A DNA stretch of 35,582 nt from Catenulispora pinisilvae (GTDB taxonomy: Bacteria > Actinomycetota > Actinomycetes > Streptomycetales > Catenulisporaceae), in assembly GCF_015356865.1 (NCBI RefSeq), contig NZ_JAAFZA010000100.1, forward strand, positions 1-35,582, in the 5' to 3' direction. The notes below the pieces were generated by a model. It saw nothing but the letters and a program-made list of their open reading frames with translations, was not told where the DNA came from and ran no database searches. The translations under genes were made by a program, and so were the position numbers. This document shows, one piece after another, positions 23,102-31,591 of this stretch; position 1 is the first letter of the stretch; every line of letters starts with the position of its first letter.

Positions 23102-24295
23102 GTGACGAATGTTGCCGACGCGATCGTTTCCGACCAGCCCGACTCCTTCGCCTGGAGCGTGTGGAACAAGCGGCATCCGGTGCTGATCAAGCAGATCCAG
23201 GGCGCGTTCCCGTATCCGGCTGAGGCTCGGGAGAACCTGGACGCGCTCCTGGCGGAGACGATCTCCGGCACGATTCAGCGGCTGCCGGCCGATGCCCACG
23301 ACTACGCGTTGTGGGAGGAGTGGGATCGCGGGTGGTACGGCGGGTCGTGGCTGAGTGCGCCGTTCTTGTGGGCGGAGTCGTTCTTCTATCGGCGGCTGCT
23401 GGAGGCGGTTGGGTACTTCCGGCCTGGGGTGTGGCGGGGGATCGATCTGTTCGGGCCGGCGAAGCGGGGTGAGCTGGGCACGTCCGCGGTCGAGGCGGAG
23501 CTGGCCGCGCTCGACGACGTGGCGGGCCTGGGTCCCGTGGGGCAGCGGCGTGCGCTGTTGCTTGCGGCGCTGTGGGGCAACCGTGCCGACCTCGGGTTCC
23601 GTATCACGGCCGCGACGGAGGGCCCGGCGACCGACCTCGTCGCCGATGACAGTGCGCTGATCTGGTCCATCCTGGACGCCGCCGAAGACCCGGTCGTCCA
23701 CCTGGTCACCGACAACTCCGGCCGCGAATTCCTAGCCGACCTGATCCTCGTCGACCACCTGCTCGCCACCGGCGCCGCCGCTCGTGTCGTGATGCACGTC
23801 AAGCCCCAGCCGTACTACGTCTCCGACGCGACCGGCGCCGATGTCCTCGACGTCCTGCGCCGCATCACCCTCGCCCCCGGCGCCGCCGCCAAGACCGGGC
23901 AGCGCCTCTGGGCCGCGTTGGCCGACGGCACGATCAGCCTCCGCACCCACGCGTTCTGGTGCGCGCCCCTCTCGTTCCGCCACCTGCCTGCCGACCTCGC
24001 CGCCGACCTGGCGCGCGCGACGCTGACCGTTGTCAAAGGCGACCTGAACTACCGCCGCCTCGTCGGCGACCGCGCCTGGCCGCCCACCACGCAGTTCGCG
24101 GAGCTGACCGCGTACTTCCCGTCTCCCGTGGCGGCGCTGCGCACCCTGAAGTCAGACGTCGCCGTCGGCCTCACCTCGCAGACCGTCGCCCGGCTTGATG
24201 CCAACGCCAATGCCGACGCCACCGGCACCGGCACCGGCACCCGCACCGCATGGCGGACCAGCGGCGAGTATGCGTTGATCCAGGTGCGGCCCTAA
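23102..24295 (+). CDS. DUF89 (ARMT1-like metal-dependent phosphatase fold) protein
   Basis: This 397-aa protein has the DUF89 signature: D204-N205 in VTDNSGREFLADLILVDHLL, which would bind metal, and K312-G313-D314 with N316-Y317 in KGDLNYRRL. HVKPQPYYVSDAT lies between them. The human relative ARMT1 and plant/yeast relatives are metal-dependent damage-control phosphatases acting on sugar phosphates or phosphopantetheine-type metabolites; the substrate here is unknown. The GTG at 23102 is the best start. Near the C-terminus a low-complexity insert (ANANADATGTGTGTRT) is encoded by tandem GGCACC hexamers at about 24224-24241. It is 44 nt from the pentapeptide-repeat gene and may share its transcript. 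Confidence 0.83.
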   Translation: MTNVADAIVSDQPDSFAWSVWNKRHPVLIKQIQGAFPYPAEARENLDALLAETISGTIQRLPADAHDYALWEEWDRGWYGGSWLSAPFLWAESFFYRRLLEAVGYFRPGVWRGIDLFGPAKRGELGTSAVEAELAALDDVAGLGPVGQRRALLLAALWGNRADLGFRITAATEGPATDLVADDSALIWSILDAAEDPVVHLVTDNSGREFLADLILVDHLLATGAAARVVMHVKPQPYYVSDATGADVLDVLRRITLAPGAAAKTGQRLWAALADGTISLRTHAFWCAPLSFRHLPADLAADLARATLTVVKGDLNYRRLVGDRAWPPTTQFAELTAYFPSPVAALRTLKSDVAVGLTSQTVARLDANANADATGTGTGTRTAWRTSGEYALIQVRP

Positions 24296-24339
24296 GGCTT
24301 CTTTGCGCGGCCCTGAGCTCGGGTGCTGAGATAGCCGCC

Positions 24340-25431
24340 ATGAGGGGGAAAAACAGGGGGATGAATCCGTCGCGAACGCTCCGTCGTGCGCTTCGTGACC
24401 AGCGGCGCCGGCAAATGTTCCGGATCGGGTTGGTGATCTGCGGCGCGCTCGGCGCGCTCACGCTGCTGGGGCTGGTCGTGGGCCCGCTGACGTGGCTGAT
24501 CGCCGGCGGCAGCGTGCGGCGCCTGTCGGGCAAGGACCAAGCAGACGCGCTCAACGCGGTACGCCAGACCCTGCTCGCCGCCCTCGTCGGCGTCGCGGGC
24601 CTCGGCGGCCTGGCGTTCACGGCCCGCACCTACTACCTCTCGCGGCGCGGCCAAGTCACCGACCGCTTCAGCGTGGCGATCGGGCACCTGGCGTCGAAGG
24701 AGTTGGCGGAGCGGCTCGGCGGGATCTACGCGCTCGAACACATCATGGCCGAGTCGGCGCGCGAGCACGGAACGGTGCTGGAGGTGCTCTGCGCCTTCGT
24801 TCGGGCCCGGGCACCACGACATCCGCGTGCGGTACTCACGGGGCCGTCGGCGGCAGCGAACAGCGGGACACGTCTGCCAGAACCGGCGGCCGACATCGAC
24901 GCCGTCTTGACCGTGCTGGCCCGCCGTCCCCACCGCCCGGAACCGAACCGCCCAGATCTGCGGGCGACCGATCTCTCAGGCCTGATGCTGCGCGCCTTCG
25001 AGTTCACTTCGCCGCCGAATCTGACCAGGGTCTTCCTGCCCGGCGCCGACTTGCGTGACGCGGACCTGCGGGGGCTGGACCTGAGTTTGACCATTCTCAG
25101 TGACGCGGATCTCGGTGGCGCCTTCCTCCACAATGCGAACCTGACCGATGCGACGCTCACCAGGGCATATCTGAGCGAGGCCAGGATGGCCGGCACCGTC
25201 CTGACCGGCGCGCACCTCACCGAGACCGATCTCAGCGGCGTGGTCGGCCTTACCGCGGGGCAGTTGGCGGATGCTGTGATCGACGCCGAGACGACGTTGC
25301 CGGACGTGCTCAGGGACGACCCCTGGGTGGCCGCGCGCCTCGCCGACTGCCTGGCCTGGTTCCGTGTTCCGGACGAGAGCGGGGACCATCTGGCTCCGGC
25401 CAGGACTCCGCAGCCCTCGACCCTCTCGTGA
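24340..25431 (+). CDS. Membrane-anchored pentapeptide-repeat protein
   Basis: The protein is about 363 aa. A basic N-terminus precedes two membrane helices (IGLVICGALGALTLLGLVVG and LLAALVGVAGLGGLAFTA). A conserved segment typical of this actinobacterial family follows (RTYYLSRRGQVTDRFSVAIGHL..., LGGIYALEHIMAES, TVLEVLCAFVRARA). Residues 210-310 are pentapeptide repeats of the A(D/N)LxX form (GADLRDADLRGLDLSLT, NANLTDATLTRAYLS, GAHLTETDLSGV), which fold as a right-handed beta-helix. Function is unknown; some pentapeptide proteins mimic DNA, but nothing here shows that. The ATG at 24361 with GGGGG in front is an alternative start. It converges on the FMN reductase gene across a strong terminator. 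Confidence 0.83.
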   Translation: MRGKNRGMNPSRTLRRALRDQRRRQMFRIGLVICGALGALTLLGLVVGPLTWLIAGGSVRRLSGKDQADALNAVRQTLLAALVGVAGLGGLAFTARTYYLSRRGQVTDRFSVAIGHLASKELAERLGGIYALEHIMAESAREHGTVLEVLCAFVRARAPRHPRAVLTGPSAAANSGTRLPEPAADIDAVLTVLARRPHRPEPNRPDLRATDLSGLMLRAFEFTSPPNLTRVFLPGADLRDADLRGLDLSLTILSDADLGGAFLHNANLTDATLTRAYLSEARMAGTVLTGAHLTETDLSGVVGLTAGQLADAVIDAETTLPDVLRDDPWVAARLADCLAWFRVPDESGDHLAPARTPQPSTLS

Positions 25432-25437
25432 CCGCAC

Positions 25438-25471
25438 AAAAAAGCGGCCCCGTCGCATCGGCGACGGGGCC
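25438..25471. terminator. Strong rho-independent terminator for convergent genes
   Basis: GGCCCCGTCGC (25446-25456) and GCGACGGGGCC (25461-25471) form an 11-bp stem with an ATCG loop. The preceding A-run (25438-25443) is a T-tract for the minus strand, so it is a full terminator for the FMN reductase gene. It also ends the plus-strand pentapeptide gene, 14 nt after its stop. Confidence 0.85.
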
Positions 25472-25529
25472 CCACCTCAAAACCTCAGCCTGAATAGCCT
25501 CAGCTCAGCTCACCTCAGCCGCAACGGCC

Positions 25530-26099
25530 TCAGGCGTTCGCCTTAGCCTTCTGAGTCTCCTCGATCAGCACCACCAGGGCCGCGATCAAGCCCGCGACCA
25601 GGTTCCGCGAGGTCTCGTCGACCAGGTTGCCCTCGCCGTCGAAGCGCTCCCAGTTGTTGCCGACGTGCACCTCGGGCTTGGTGACCGCCTTGGCGTCCAG
25701 CCAGTGGAAGACGTCGCGCAGGTGGTTCTGGGCGCGGACGGTGCCGAAGCCGCTGCCGGAGGCGCCCATGATGGCGACCGGCTTGCCGGTCAGGACCGAC
25801 TCGCCGTAGGGGCGGGAGGCCCAGTCCAGGGCGTTCTTCAGGACGCCGGGGATCGAGTAGTTGTACTCGGGGCTGGCGATCAGGACGCCGTCGGCGGCGG
25901 CGATCTTCGCGCGCAGCTCGGCCACCGGGGCCGGGACGTCGCCTTCCAGGTCCTGGTCGAAGAACGGCAGGTTGCCGATGCCCTCGTAGATCTCGATCTC
26001 GACGCCCTCGGGCGCCAGCTGCTTGGCCGCGCGGACCAGGGCGGTGTTGGTGGACGCCTTACGCAGGGCGCCGGAGAAGGCGAGGATCTTGGTGGTCAC
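25530..26099 (-). CDS. NADPH-dependent FMN reductase (chromate/quinone reductase type)
   Basis: This 189-aa flavodoxin-fold protein contains ILAFSGALRKASTNTALVRAA near the start (FMN phosphate loop), SPEYNYSIPGVLKNALDWASRP (about 80-100) and GASGSGFGTVRAQNHLRDVF. These define the SsuE/ChrR-like family that reduces quinones, chromate, azo dyes or nitro compounds with NAD(P)H. The GTG at 26099 has GGGAG 7 nt upstream; the earlier in-frame part lacks a site. It diverges from an HxlR-family regulator, a common pairing in which the regulator senses quinones or electrophiles and controls the reductase. The divergent promoters overlap (26214-26281). Confidence 0.9.
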   Translation of the reverse strand: MTTKILAFSGALRKASTNTALVRAAKQLAPEGVEIEIYEGIGNLPFFDQDLEGDVPAPVAELRAKIAAADGVLIASPEYNYSIPGVLKNALDWASRPYGESVLTGKPVAIMGASGSGFGTVRAQNHLRDVFHWLDAKAVTKPEVHVGNNWERFDGEGNLVDETSRNLVAGLIAALVVLIEETQKAKANA

Positions 26100-26213
26100 T
26101 TCTGAGCTCCCGGGTTCTGGGGGGTTCTGGGGTTCTGACGTGCGGTGACGCGGTTTGTGGGGCCGCCTCACGGGTGGTGCTCAATGATTCGTCAGTAACA
26201 CTGTGTGAGCGAG

Positions 26214-26281
26214 TTACCTTTCGTAAGGATGAAGGTAGGCGACGCTCTTACGGTTGTCAAGTCGCCTACGGAAGGTAAGCT
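26214..26281. promoter_or_regulatory. Overlapping divergent promoters with nested inverted repeats
   Basis: Plus strand: TTGTCA (26254-26259), 16 nt, TAAGCT (26276-26281), ending 6 nt before the HxlR ATG, so that transcript is probably leaderless. Minus strand: TTGACA (26260-26255), 17 nt, TACCTT (26237-26232), for the FMN reductase. The two -35 boxes share bases. GTAGGCGAC (26235-26243) and GTCGCCTAC (26261-26269) form a perfect inverted repeat. TTACCTT at about 26214 and AAGGTAA at about 26272 form an outer one. HxlR proteins bind such sites as dimers. Confidence 0.75.
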
Positions 26282-26287
26282 TGGGTC

Positions 26288-26695
26288 ATGGCAGAGAACA
26301 TCGCGACGCAGCAGGAGGAGCAGCACCTGAGTTCCTTCTGCCCGCGCTTCCACACCGCGGTGGAGATCATCGGGCGGCGCTGGTCCGGAGTGATCCTCCG
26401 GGCGATGCTCGCCGGCTCCACCCGCTACACCGACATCGCCTGCTCGGTCCCCAAGCTGTCCGACCGCCTGCTCTCCGAACGCCTGAAGGAGTTCGAACAG
26501 GCCGGTATCGTCGAGCGCATCGTCATCCCCGACACGCCGGTGCGCGTCGAGTACCACCTCACCCAGAAGGGCGCCGAGCTGGAACCGGCGTTCCAGCAGC
26601 TGGCCGACTGGGCCGAGAAGTGGATCGAGCTGCCTCCGCTGCCCGAGGGCGTCGGGTGCCAGGAGTCCTTCCTGGAGCCCGGCGAGGGCCGCTGA
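26288..26695 (+). CDS. HxlR-family transcriptional regulator
   Basis: This 135-aa winged-helix protein has AVEIIGRRWSGVILRAML (about 25-42), RYTDIACSVPKLSDRLLSERLKEFEQAGIVER (recognition helix and wing) and VEYHLTQKGAEL. C18 in SSFCPRF is at the position of the redox-active N-terminal cysteine in quinone/electrophile-sensing HxlR members such as HypR, QorR and YodB. The divergent neighbour is an FMN reductase, so sensing of quinones or oxidants is the likely job. The start is set by the leaderless promoter. A hairpin follows the stop directly. Confidence 0.92.
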   Translation: MAENIATQQEEQHLSSFCPRFHTAVEIIGRRWSGVILRAMLAGSTRYTDIACSVPKLSDRLLSERLKEFEQAGIVERIVIPDTPVRVEYHLTQKGAELEPAFQQLADWAEKWIELPPLPEGVGCQESFLEPGEGR

Positions 26696-26699
26696 GCAG

Positions 26700-26727
26700 A
26701 GCTGTCCGGGAGCTGCCCGGGACAGCT
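26700..26727 (+). terminator. Hairpin after the HxlR gene
   Basis: AGCTGTCC (26700-26707) pairs with GGACAGCT (26720-26727). An inner GGG/CCC pairing leaves one bulged G. It begins 5 nt after the stop codon and lacks a T-tract. Confidence 0.55.
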
Positions 26728-26882
26728 GAGCAGGGCGATCCGGGCCACCCGCGCAGGGTGACGCGGGACACTGCCCGCGGGCACTGACGGCCCGCCCTCC
26801 ACTGCGGCTAATCTGACGCTGTCAGGCGTGATCACGGCCACAAGCCGGTAGCGCGCAGCCACCGCGAAGTTGGGGGACGACG

Positions 26883-28925
26883 ATGTCCGCAGCCGACCAG
26901 CCAGCAGCAGACCAGCCCGCCGCGTTCGGGGAACTGCTCTGGACGCCGACCGAGGGGCTGCGCCTGCGCTCGCCCCTCCAGCGCTACCTGGACTGGCTGC
27001 CGCAGCAGGGCGTCGGCCCGTTCCCGGCCTACGCCGACGCCTGGCAGTGGTCGGTCGAGCATCCCGCGGAGTTCTGGGAAAGCCTCTGGCGGTACTTCGA
27101 CGTCAAAGCCACGACCCCCTACACAGCCGTCCTCCCCGACGCCCACATGCCCGGCGCCCAATGGTTCCCCGGCGCCACCCTGAACTTCGCCGAGCACGTC
27201 TTCCGCGCCGCCTCTGACGACCGCCCGGCCCTGCTGTTCATCGAGGAGGGCGCCGAGCCGGTCGAGGTCTCCTGGGCCGAGCTGCGCCGCCAGGTGGCCG
27301 GTCTGGCCGCCACGTTCCGCGCCTGGGGCGTCGGCCCCGGCGACACCGTCGCGGCCTTCCTGCCCAACACCCCGCACGCGATCGTCGCGCAGTTGGCCAC
27401 CGCCTCGGTCGGCGCGGTGTGGTCCGGCTGTGGCCCGGACTTCGGCGCGCAGGGCGTCCTGGACCGGTTCGCACAGATCGAGCCGAAGGTGTTCGTCGGC
27501 GTCGACGGCTACCGCTACGGCGGCAAGCGCATCGACCGCCGCGCCGAGTGCATGGACGCACGCGACGCCCTGCCGTCGGTCGAGTACACCGTCTGGGTGG
27601 ACTACCAGTTCCCGGAGGGCCCGGCGTGCGCGCAGAGCATCCGCTGGGCCGAGGCCGTGGCCGGCCAGTCGGCAGCGAGTGCGCAAGCGACTGAGCAAGC
27701 GCCTGAGCCTGAGCTGGAGTTCGAACCCGTCCCCTTCGACCACCCGCTCTGGATCCTCTACTCCTCCGGCACCACCGGCCTGCCGAAGGGCATCGTCCAG
27801 GGCCACGGCGGCATCCTCCTGGAGCACTACAAGGCGATCGCCTTCCACATGGGCGTCGAGGAGGGCGACCGCTTCTTCTGGTACTCCTCCACGAGCTGGA
27901 TGATGTGGAACATCGTCCTGGGCTCGCTGCTCCACGGCGCGACCGCCGTCCTCTACGACGGCAGCCCGGCCTTCCCGGACATCACCGGCCTGTGGCGGCT
28001 CGCCGAGCAGACCCGCACCACGATGCTCGGCACCAGCGCCGGCTACCTGATGGCGTCGCAGAAGGCGGACCTGCATCCGGGCCGCGACCTGGACCTGTCG
28101 GCCCTGCGCGCGATCGGCTCCACCGGCTCCCCGCTGCCCCCGACCGGCTTCCGCTGGGTCTACGACGCGGTCGGCTCCGACATCTGGCTGAATTCGCTGT
28201 CCGGCGGCACCGACGTCTGTACTGCCTTCGTCGCCGGCAACCCGCTGCTGCCGGTCTACTCCGGCGAGATCCAGTGCCGCGCCCTGGGCTGCGCCGTGGA
28301 GTCCTGGGACACCGAGGGCAAGCCGCACATCGGCGAGGTCGGCGAACTGGTCCTGACCGCGCCGACCCCCTCGATGCCGGTGAAGTTCTGGAACGACCCC
28401 GACGGCCACAAGTACCACGACGCCTACTTCGACGTGTACCCCGGCGTCTGGCGGCACGGCGACTGGTGCACCGTCACCGAACGCGGCGGCGTCATCATCC
28501 ACGGCCGGTCGGACTCGACGCTGAACAAGCAGGGCGTCCGGATGGGCTCGGCGGACATCTACGAGGTCGTGGAGAAGCTGCCGGAGATCCGCGAATCACT
28601 GGTGATCGGCGTGGAACTCCCCGACGGCGGCTACTGGATGCCGCTGTTCGTCCACCTGGCCCCGGACGCGGTTCTGGACGACGCCCTCAAGGCCCGCGTG
28701 GCGGCGGCGATCCGCGCCGAGCTCACGCCCCGCCACGTCCCCGACGAGCTGATCGAGATCCCCGGCGTCCCGCACACGCGCACCGGCAAGCGCCTGGAGA
28801 TCCCGGTGAAGCGGCTGCTGACCGGGGCCGACCCGGCGAAGGCGGTGAACCTCGGGACGGTCGACGATCCGGCGCTGATCGAGTGGTTCATCGAGTACTC
28901 GGGCAGGCGTAACACAGGGGGCTGA
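26883..28925 (+). CDS. aacS: Acetoacetyl-CoA synthetase (acetoacetate-CoA ligase)
   Basis: This 680-aa AMP-forming ligase converts acetoacetate, ATP and CoA to acetoacetyl-CoA. The specific N-terminus has FWESLWRYFDV and QWFPGATLNFAEHV (93-106), typical of this enzyme. The ATP motif ILYSSGTTGLPKG lies at 291-303, followed by IVQGHGGILLEHYKA; GRSDSTLNKQGVRMGSADIYEVVE is the hinge, and TGKRLEIPVKRLL has the catalytic lysine. An Ala/Gln/Glu-rich insert (264-281) is the only unusual part. GGGGGA lies 6 nt before the ATG. It stands alone with a strong hairpin behind it. It likely serves use of ketone bodies or recycling of acetoacetate from leucine-type or polyhydroxybutyrate breakdown, in line with the catabolic theme of the left part. 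Confidence 0.93.
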   Translation: MSAADQPAADQPAAFGELLWTPTEGLRLRSPLQRYLDWLPQQGVGPFPAYADAWQWSVEHPAEFWESLWRYFDVKATTPYTAVLPDAHMPGAQWFPGATLNFAEHVFRAASDDRPALLFIEEGAEPVEVSWAELRRQVAGLAATFRAWGVGPGDTVAAFLPNTPHAIVAQLATASVGAVWSGCGPDFGAQGVLDRFAQIEPKVFVGVDGYRYGGKRIDRRAECMDARDALPSVEYTVWVDYQFPEGPACAQSIRWAEAVAGQSAASAQATEQAPEPELEFEPVPFDHPLWILYSSGTTGLPKGIVQGHGGILLEHYKAIAFHMGVEEGDRFFWYSSTSWMMWNIVLGSLLHGATAVLYDGSPAFPDITGLWRLAEQTRTTMLGTSAGYLMASQKADLHPGRDLDLSALRAIGSTGSPLPPTGFRWVYDAVGSDIWLNSLSGGTDVCTAFVAGNPLLPVYSGEIQCRALGCAVESWDTEGKPHIGEVGELVLTAPTPSMPVKFWNDPDGHKYHDAYFDVYPGVWRHGDWCTVTERGGVIIHGRSDSTLNKQGVRMGSADIYEVVEKLPEIRESLVIGVELPDGGYWMPLFVHLAPDAVLDDALKARVAAAIRAELTPRHVPDELIEIPGVPHTRTGKRLEIPVKRLLTGADPAKAVNLGTVDDPALIEWFIEYSGRRNTGG

Positions 28926-28936
28926 GTAGCCGAGCG

Positions 28937-28964
28937 GATGGCCCGGCGGCCGCGCCGGGCCATC
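28937..28964 (+). terminator. Strong hairpin after the acetoacetyl-CoA synthetase gene
   Basis: GATGGCCCGGCG (28937-28948) and CGCCGGGCCATC (28953-28964) form a perfect 12-bp stem with a 4-nt loop, 11 nt after the stop codon. No T-tract follows, which is usual for actinomycete terminators. Confidence 0.7.
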
Positions 28965-29023
28965 CTGGGCAGGTGCCGATATGGTCCTGCCGTCCTCGTC
29001 CTGGACCGGGTGGCAGTAGCCCG

Positions 29024-29233
29024 CTAAAGCCCGCTGGGCCCCGCCGGCAGCCCGAACCGGTCCGAAGTCACCGACAACTCGGCGAACCGCGGTGCCTGCG
29101 GCGGCGACCAAGGCTCCCCGGGCACCGATCTGAAGTTGGCCCGGAACTCGACGACCAAGGCGTCGAAGACCGGCGTGCCGCTCATGGATCCGGCCGGCCC
29201 CCGGCCGGCACCGCCCCTGCTGTTCTCATACAT
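29024..29233 (-). CDS. Small hypothetical protein
   Basis: A 69-codon frame starts at ATG 29233 (MYENSRGGAGRG) and includes FDALVVEFRANFRS and PRFAELSVTSDRFGLP. The third codon positions are strongly G/C, as in real genes here. No family was recognised, and no strong ribosome-binding site precedes it. It lies between two well-defined genes in a 380-nt gap that otherwise holds only the hairpin at 28937-28964. An in-frame ATG 15 codons later (SMSGTPVFDA) could be the true start. Confidence 0.42.
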   Translation of the reverse strand: MYENSRGGAGRGPAGSMSGTPVFDALVVEFRANFRSVPGEPWSPPQAPRFAELSVTSDRFGLPAGPSGL

Positions 29234-29305
29234 TGTCAAACCACTGTCTTCCGGCCGACGCGCGGCGGGAACGAAGGTGTGCACCGTTCCGACCCTTGCT
29301 CTGAC

Positions 29306-30085
29306 TCAGACCACGTCGACCAGGTCGGCGATCGACTTCACGATCCGGGAGGGCCGGAACGGGAACCGGTCGATCTCCTCGGCCTGGGTCACGCCGGACA
29401 GCACCAGGAAGGTCTCCAGCCCCGCCTCGATGCCGCACAGCACGTCGGTGTCCATCCGGTCACCGATCATCGCGGTCACTTCCGAATGCGCCTGGATCTT
29501 GTTCAGACCCTCGCGCATCATCAGTGGGTTCGGCTTACCCACGAAGTAGGGCTCCACACCGGTCGCCTTTGTGATGAGCGCCGCAACCGCGCCGCAGGCC
29601 GGCTGCGGGCCCTCCGGTGTCGGGCCGGTGGCGTCGGGGTTGGTGGCGATGAAGCGGGCGCCGTTGGTCACCAGGCGGATGGCGCGGGTGATGGCGTCGA
29701 TGCTGTAGGCCCGGGTCTCGCCCAGGACCACGTAGTCCGGGTCCGCCTCGGACAGGGTGTATCCGACGTCGTACAACGCCGTGGTGAGTCCGGCTTCCCC
29801 TATGACGTAAGCGGTCCCGCCCGGCCGCTGGTCGTCCAGGAACTGCGCGGTGGCCAGCGCCGAGGTCCAGATGTGCTCCTCGGGCAGCGGGATGCCCAGA
29901 TTGGTCAGGCGGGCCGACAGGTCGTGCGGGGTGTAGATCGAGTTGTTGGTGAGGACCAGGAACGGCCGGTCCTTGCTCCGCAGCCGGCGGATGAACTCGT
30001 CCGCGCCGGGGATCAGGTGCCCCTCGCGGATCAGGACGCCGTCCATATCGGTCATCCAGCACTCGACAGGCTTGCGGTCATGCAC
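29306..30085 (-). CDS. HAD-IIA family hydrolase (NagD-like phosphatase)
   Basis: This 259-aa protein has the HAD motifs in order: D13-M-D15-G16-V in WMTDMDGVL (nucleophile and acid), LVLTNNS near 44-50, [10 protein letters not shown] with the motif III lysine, and [27 protein letters not shown] with the metal-binding aspartates. This is the NagD/PNPase subfamily with the C2 cap, which hydrolyses nucleotide monophosphates, glycerol phosphate or other small phosphates; the substrate is not certain. The start is the GTG at 30085 (VHDRKPVE), with AGGAG 9 nt upstream. It is a single gene. Confidence 0.92.
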   Translation of the reverse strand: MHDRKPVECWMTDMDGVLIREGHLIPGADEFIRRLRSKDRPFLVLTNNSIYTPHDLSARLTNLGIPLPEEHIWTSALATAQFLDDQRPGGTAYVIGEAGLTTALYDVGYTLSEADPDYVVLGETRAYSIDAITRAIRLVTNGARFIATNPDATGPTPEGPQPACGAVAALITKATGVEPYFVGKPNPLMMREGLNKIQAHSEVTAMIGDRMDTDVLCGIEAGLETFLVLSGVTQAEEIDRFPFRPSRIVKSIADLVDVV

Positions 30086-30473
30086 TGCGATCTGCTCCTG
30101 GAATGGAAGGGAACACTGCGATGGTGGTGACCATCATTCCAGAAGTGAAAAGGTTTAGCGCCGGTGCGCGTGTCGCCTCGCGGCGGAAAGCTCGCCGCGG
30201 CTCCAGCCGAACGGTATTCCGCGACGGCGTAAATTGAGGCCCGGGGACATCTTCTACGCACCGGCGAGGTAGAGGGTAACACGAGTGATCAGGATATTGT
30301 CCAAAGCCCCAGGTCAAGGGCCATGTGCGGAGGTCGGGGGAAAGCCCTGCGGCGCGGCCGGCGCGCGGAGGTGATCAACCGAACAGCGCAGAAGCGTTCG
30401 CGCTCCGGAACGATCTTGCGGAACCTACTGGAGGGTCCCGCGCATCGCGGGCCGTAGGAGGAGGAGTACGACC
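30086..30473. other. Intergenic region upstream of NagD-like gene and secreted peptide
   Basis: These 388 nt between divergent genes hold no ORF that I can support. Near the right end, CCCGCG/CGCGGG (30437-30451) forms a short hairpin directly before the very strong ribosome site AGGAGGAGG (30456 onward) of the secreted peptide gene. I could not place promoters for either gene with confidence. Confidence 0.5.
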
Positions 30474-30704
30474 ATGAAGTCTCGTATCTTCAAGCTCACC
30501 GCGACCGCGAGTGCCACCGCGCTGCTCGTCGGCGCCGGGGCCGTGGCGGCCACGTCGGCCTCGGCCGCCACCGCCGCGCCTGCTGCCGTCGTCACGCACA
30601 CGGCCACCGTGCCGATGAGCGCCCCGATAGCGGCCCACCACCCGGCTTGGTGGCCGTGGTGCGAGATCGACCTGCTCGGCCCGGTCCTGTGCATCAACCT
30701 CTGA
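30474..30704 (+). CDS. Small secreted peptide with two cysteines
   Basis: The precursor has 76 aa. MKSRIFKLTATASATALLVG with the following Ala-rich stretch is a clear Sec signal peptide, with probable cleavage near SASA-AT (after residue 31). The mature part of about 45 residues is rich in Ala, Thr and Val and then ends in HHPAWWPWCEIDLLGPVLCINL, with Cys63 and Cys73 able to form a disulfide. No family was recognised. A triple AGGAGG-type ribosome site 7 nt before the ATG predicts high translation. There is no modifying enzyme gene next to it, so a plain secreted peptide is more likely than a modified one. Confidence 0.72.
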   Translation: MKSRIFKLTATASATALLVGAGAVAATSASAATAAPAAVVTHTATVPMSAPIAAHHPAWWPWCEIDLLGPVLCINL

Positions 30705-30744
30705 TAGTTCGCGATCCGGATTGAGATTTGGCGTTATGGACAAA

Positions 30745-30776
30745 CGGGGCCGGACGACTCAGGTCGTCCGGCCCCG
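30745..30776. terminator. Strong terminator between convergent genes
   Basis: CGGGGCCGGACGA (30745-30757) and TCGTCCGGCCCCG (30764-30776) form a 13-bp stem that one further C-G pair closes to a 4-nt loop. It lies between the secreted peptide stop and the end of the MgtC-like gene, so it can serve both. Confidence 0.8.
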
Positions 30777-30835
30777 CTCCGCCTTCTCGGCTCTGTTTTG
30801 TCAGAACCCTGGTTGGCCCACTGCTTCCCGTCGGC

Positions 30836-31591
30836 TCACTGCTTCCCGGCCGGCGCCGCGGCCACGCCGCCGTCCGCCGGCAGCGCATCGGTCACGACCG
30901 GTACGTCCGGCACGACCGGAGCGACCGTCGCCGCCGTGGCCGCGGCCGCCTGCCGCGCGGCGATGATCGGGTTGACCAGCACCACGGCGTCGGTGTCCGC
31001 GGTGTCCGGGGTCGCCACCATCATCTCGGCCGGGTTGCCGCCGCCCTGGTGCGGGACCCGCGTCGAGTGCTTGAAGAAGTGCGAGTGCACGTGCTCGTCG
31101 TGGTGCACCAGCCCCTGCCAGCGGCGCGCGTCGAGCGTGCGCAGCAGCGGGATGTGGCGCAGCTCCAGGGTGAGCAGCGTGGCCGCGGTCGCCGCGATCG
31201 ACTCCTTGACCAGTCCCAGGCCGCAGGCCGCGCCGATCGCCGAGCACGCGAAGATGCTCGCCGCGGTCGTGATGCCGTGCAGCACCTCGTGTTCCTGGAC
31301 GGTCTGCCGGAAGCACAGCCCGCCGCCGATGAAGCCGATGCCGGTGACCGCGCCGGCCAGGATCGTGCTCGCGCCGTTGCCGGCCAGCACGCCGATCAGC
31401 GCGGTGGCCGCTCCCAACAGGGAGAAGGTCCGGTCTCCGGCCATCGCCCCGCGGACCTGCCGCTCGAAGCCGAGGGCGAAGGTCAGGGCCCAGGCCAGGG
31501 CGATGCGGCCGACGGCGTCCCAGTGGGTCGGGACGTGGATGTTGTCGGCCGAGGGTATGGCCGCCAGCACTACGGCGCCCACTGAGTGCAT
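30836..31591 (-). CDS. MgtC/SapB family membrane protein
   Basis: This 251-aa protein has about four to five membrane helices in its first 150 residues, with the family signatures ALTFALGFERQVRG, FSLLGAATALIGVLAGNG, GIGFIGGGLCFRQ and HGITTAASIFACSAIGAACGLG. MgtC proteins are linked to growth at low magnesium and to control of the F-type ATPase, and to virulence in pathogens. The C-terminal 90 residues form a soluble tail with a His-rich patch (HHDEHVHSHFFKH) and an Ala/Val-rich low-complexity end that is unlike the compact tail of classic MgtC. GGGAGG lies upstream of the ATG. It is a single gene. Confidence 0.9.
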   Translation of the reverse strand: MHSVGAVVLAAIPSADNIHVPTHWDAVGRIALAWALTFALGFERQVRGAMAGDRTFSLLGAATALIGVLAGNGASTILAGAVTGIGFIGGGLCFRQTVQEHEVLHGITTAASIFACSAIGAACGLGLVKESIAATAATLLTLELRHIPLLRTLDARRWQGLVHHDEHVHSHFFKHSTRVPHQGGGNPAEMMVATPDTADTDAVVLVNPIIAARQAAAATAATVAPVVPDVPVVTDALPADGGVAAAPAGKQ

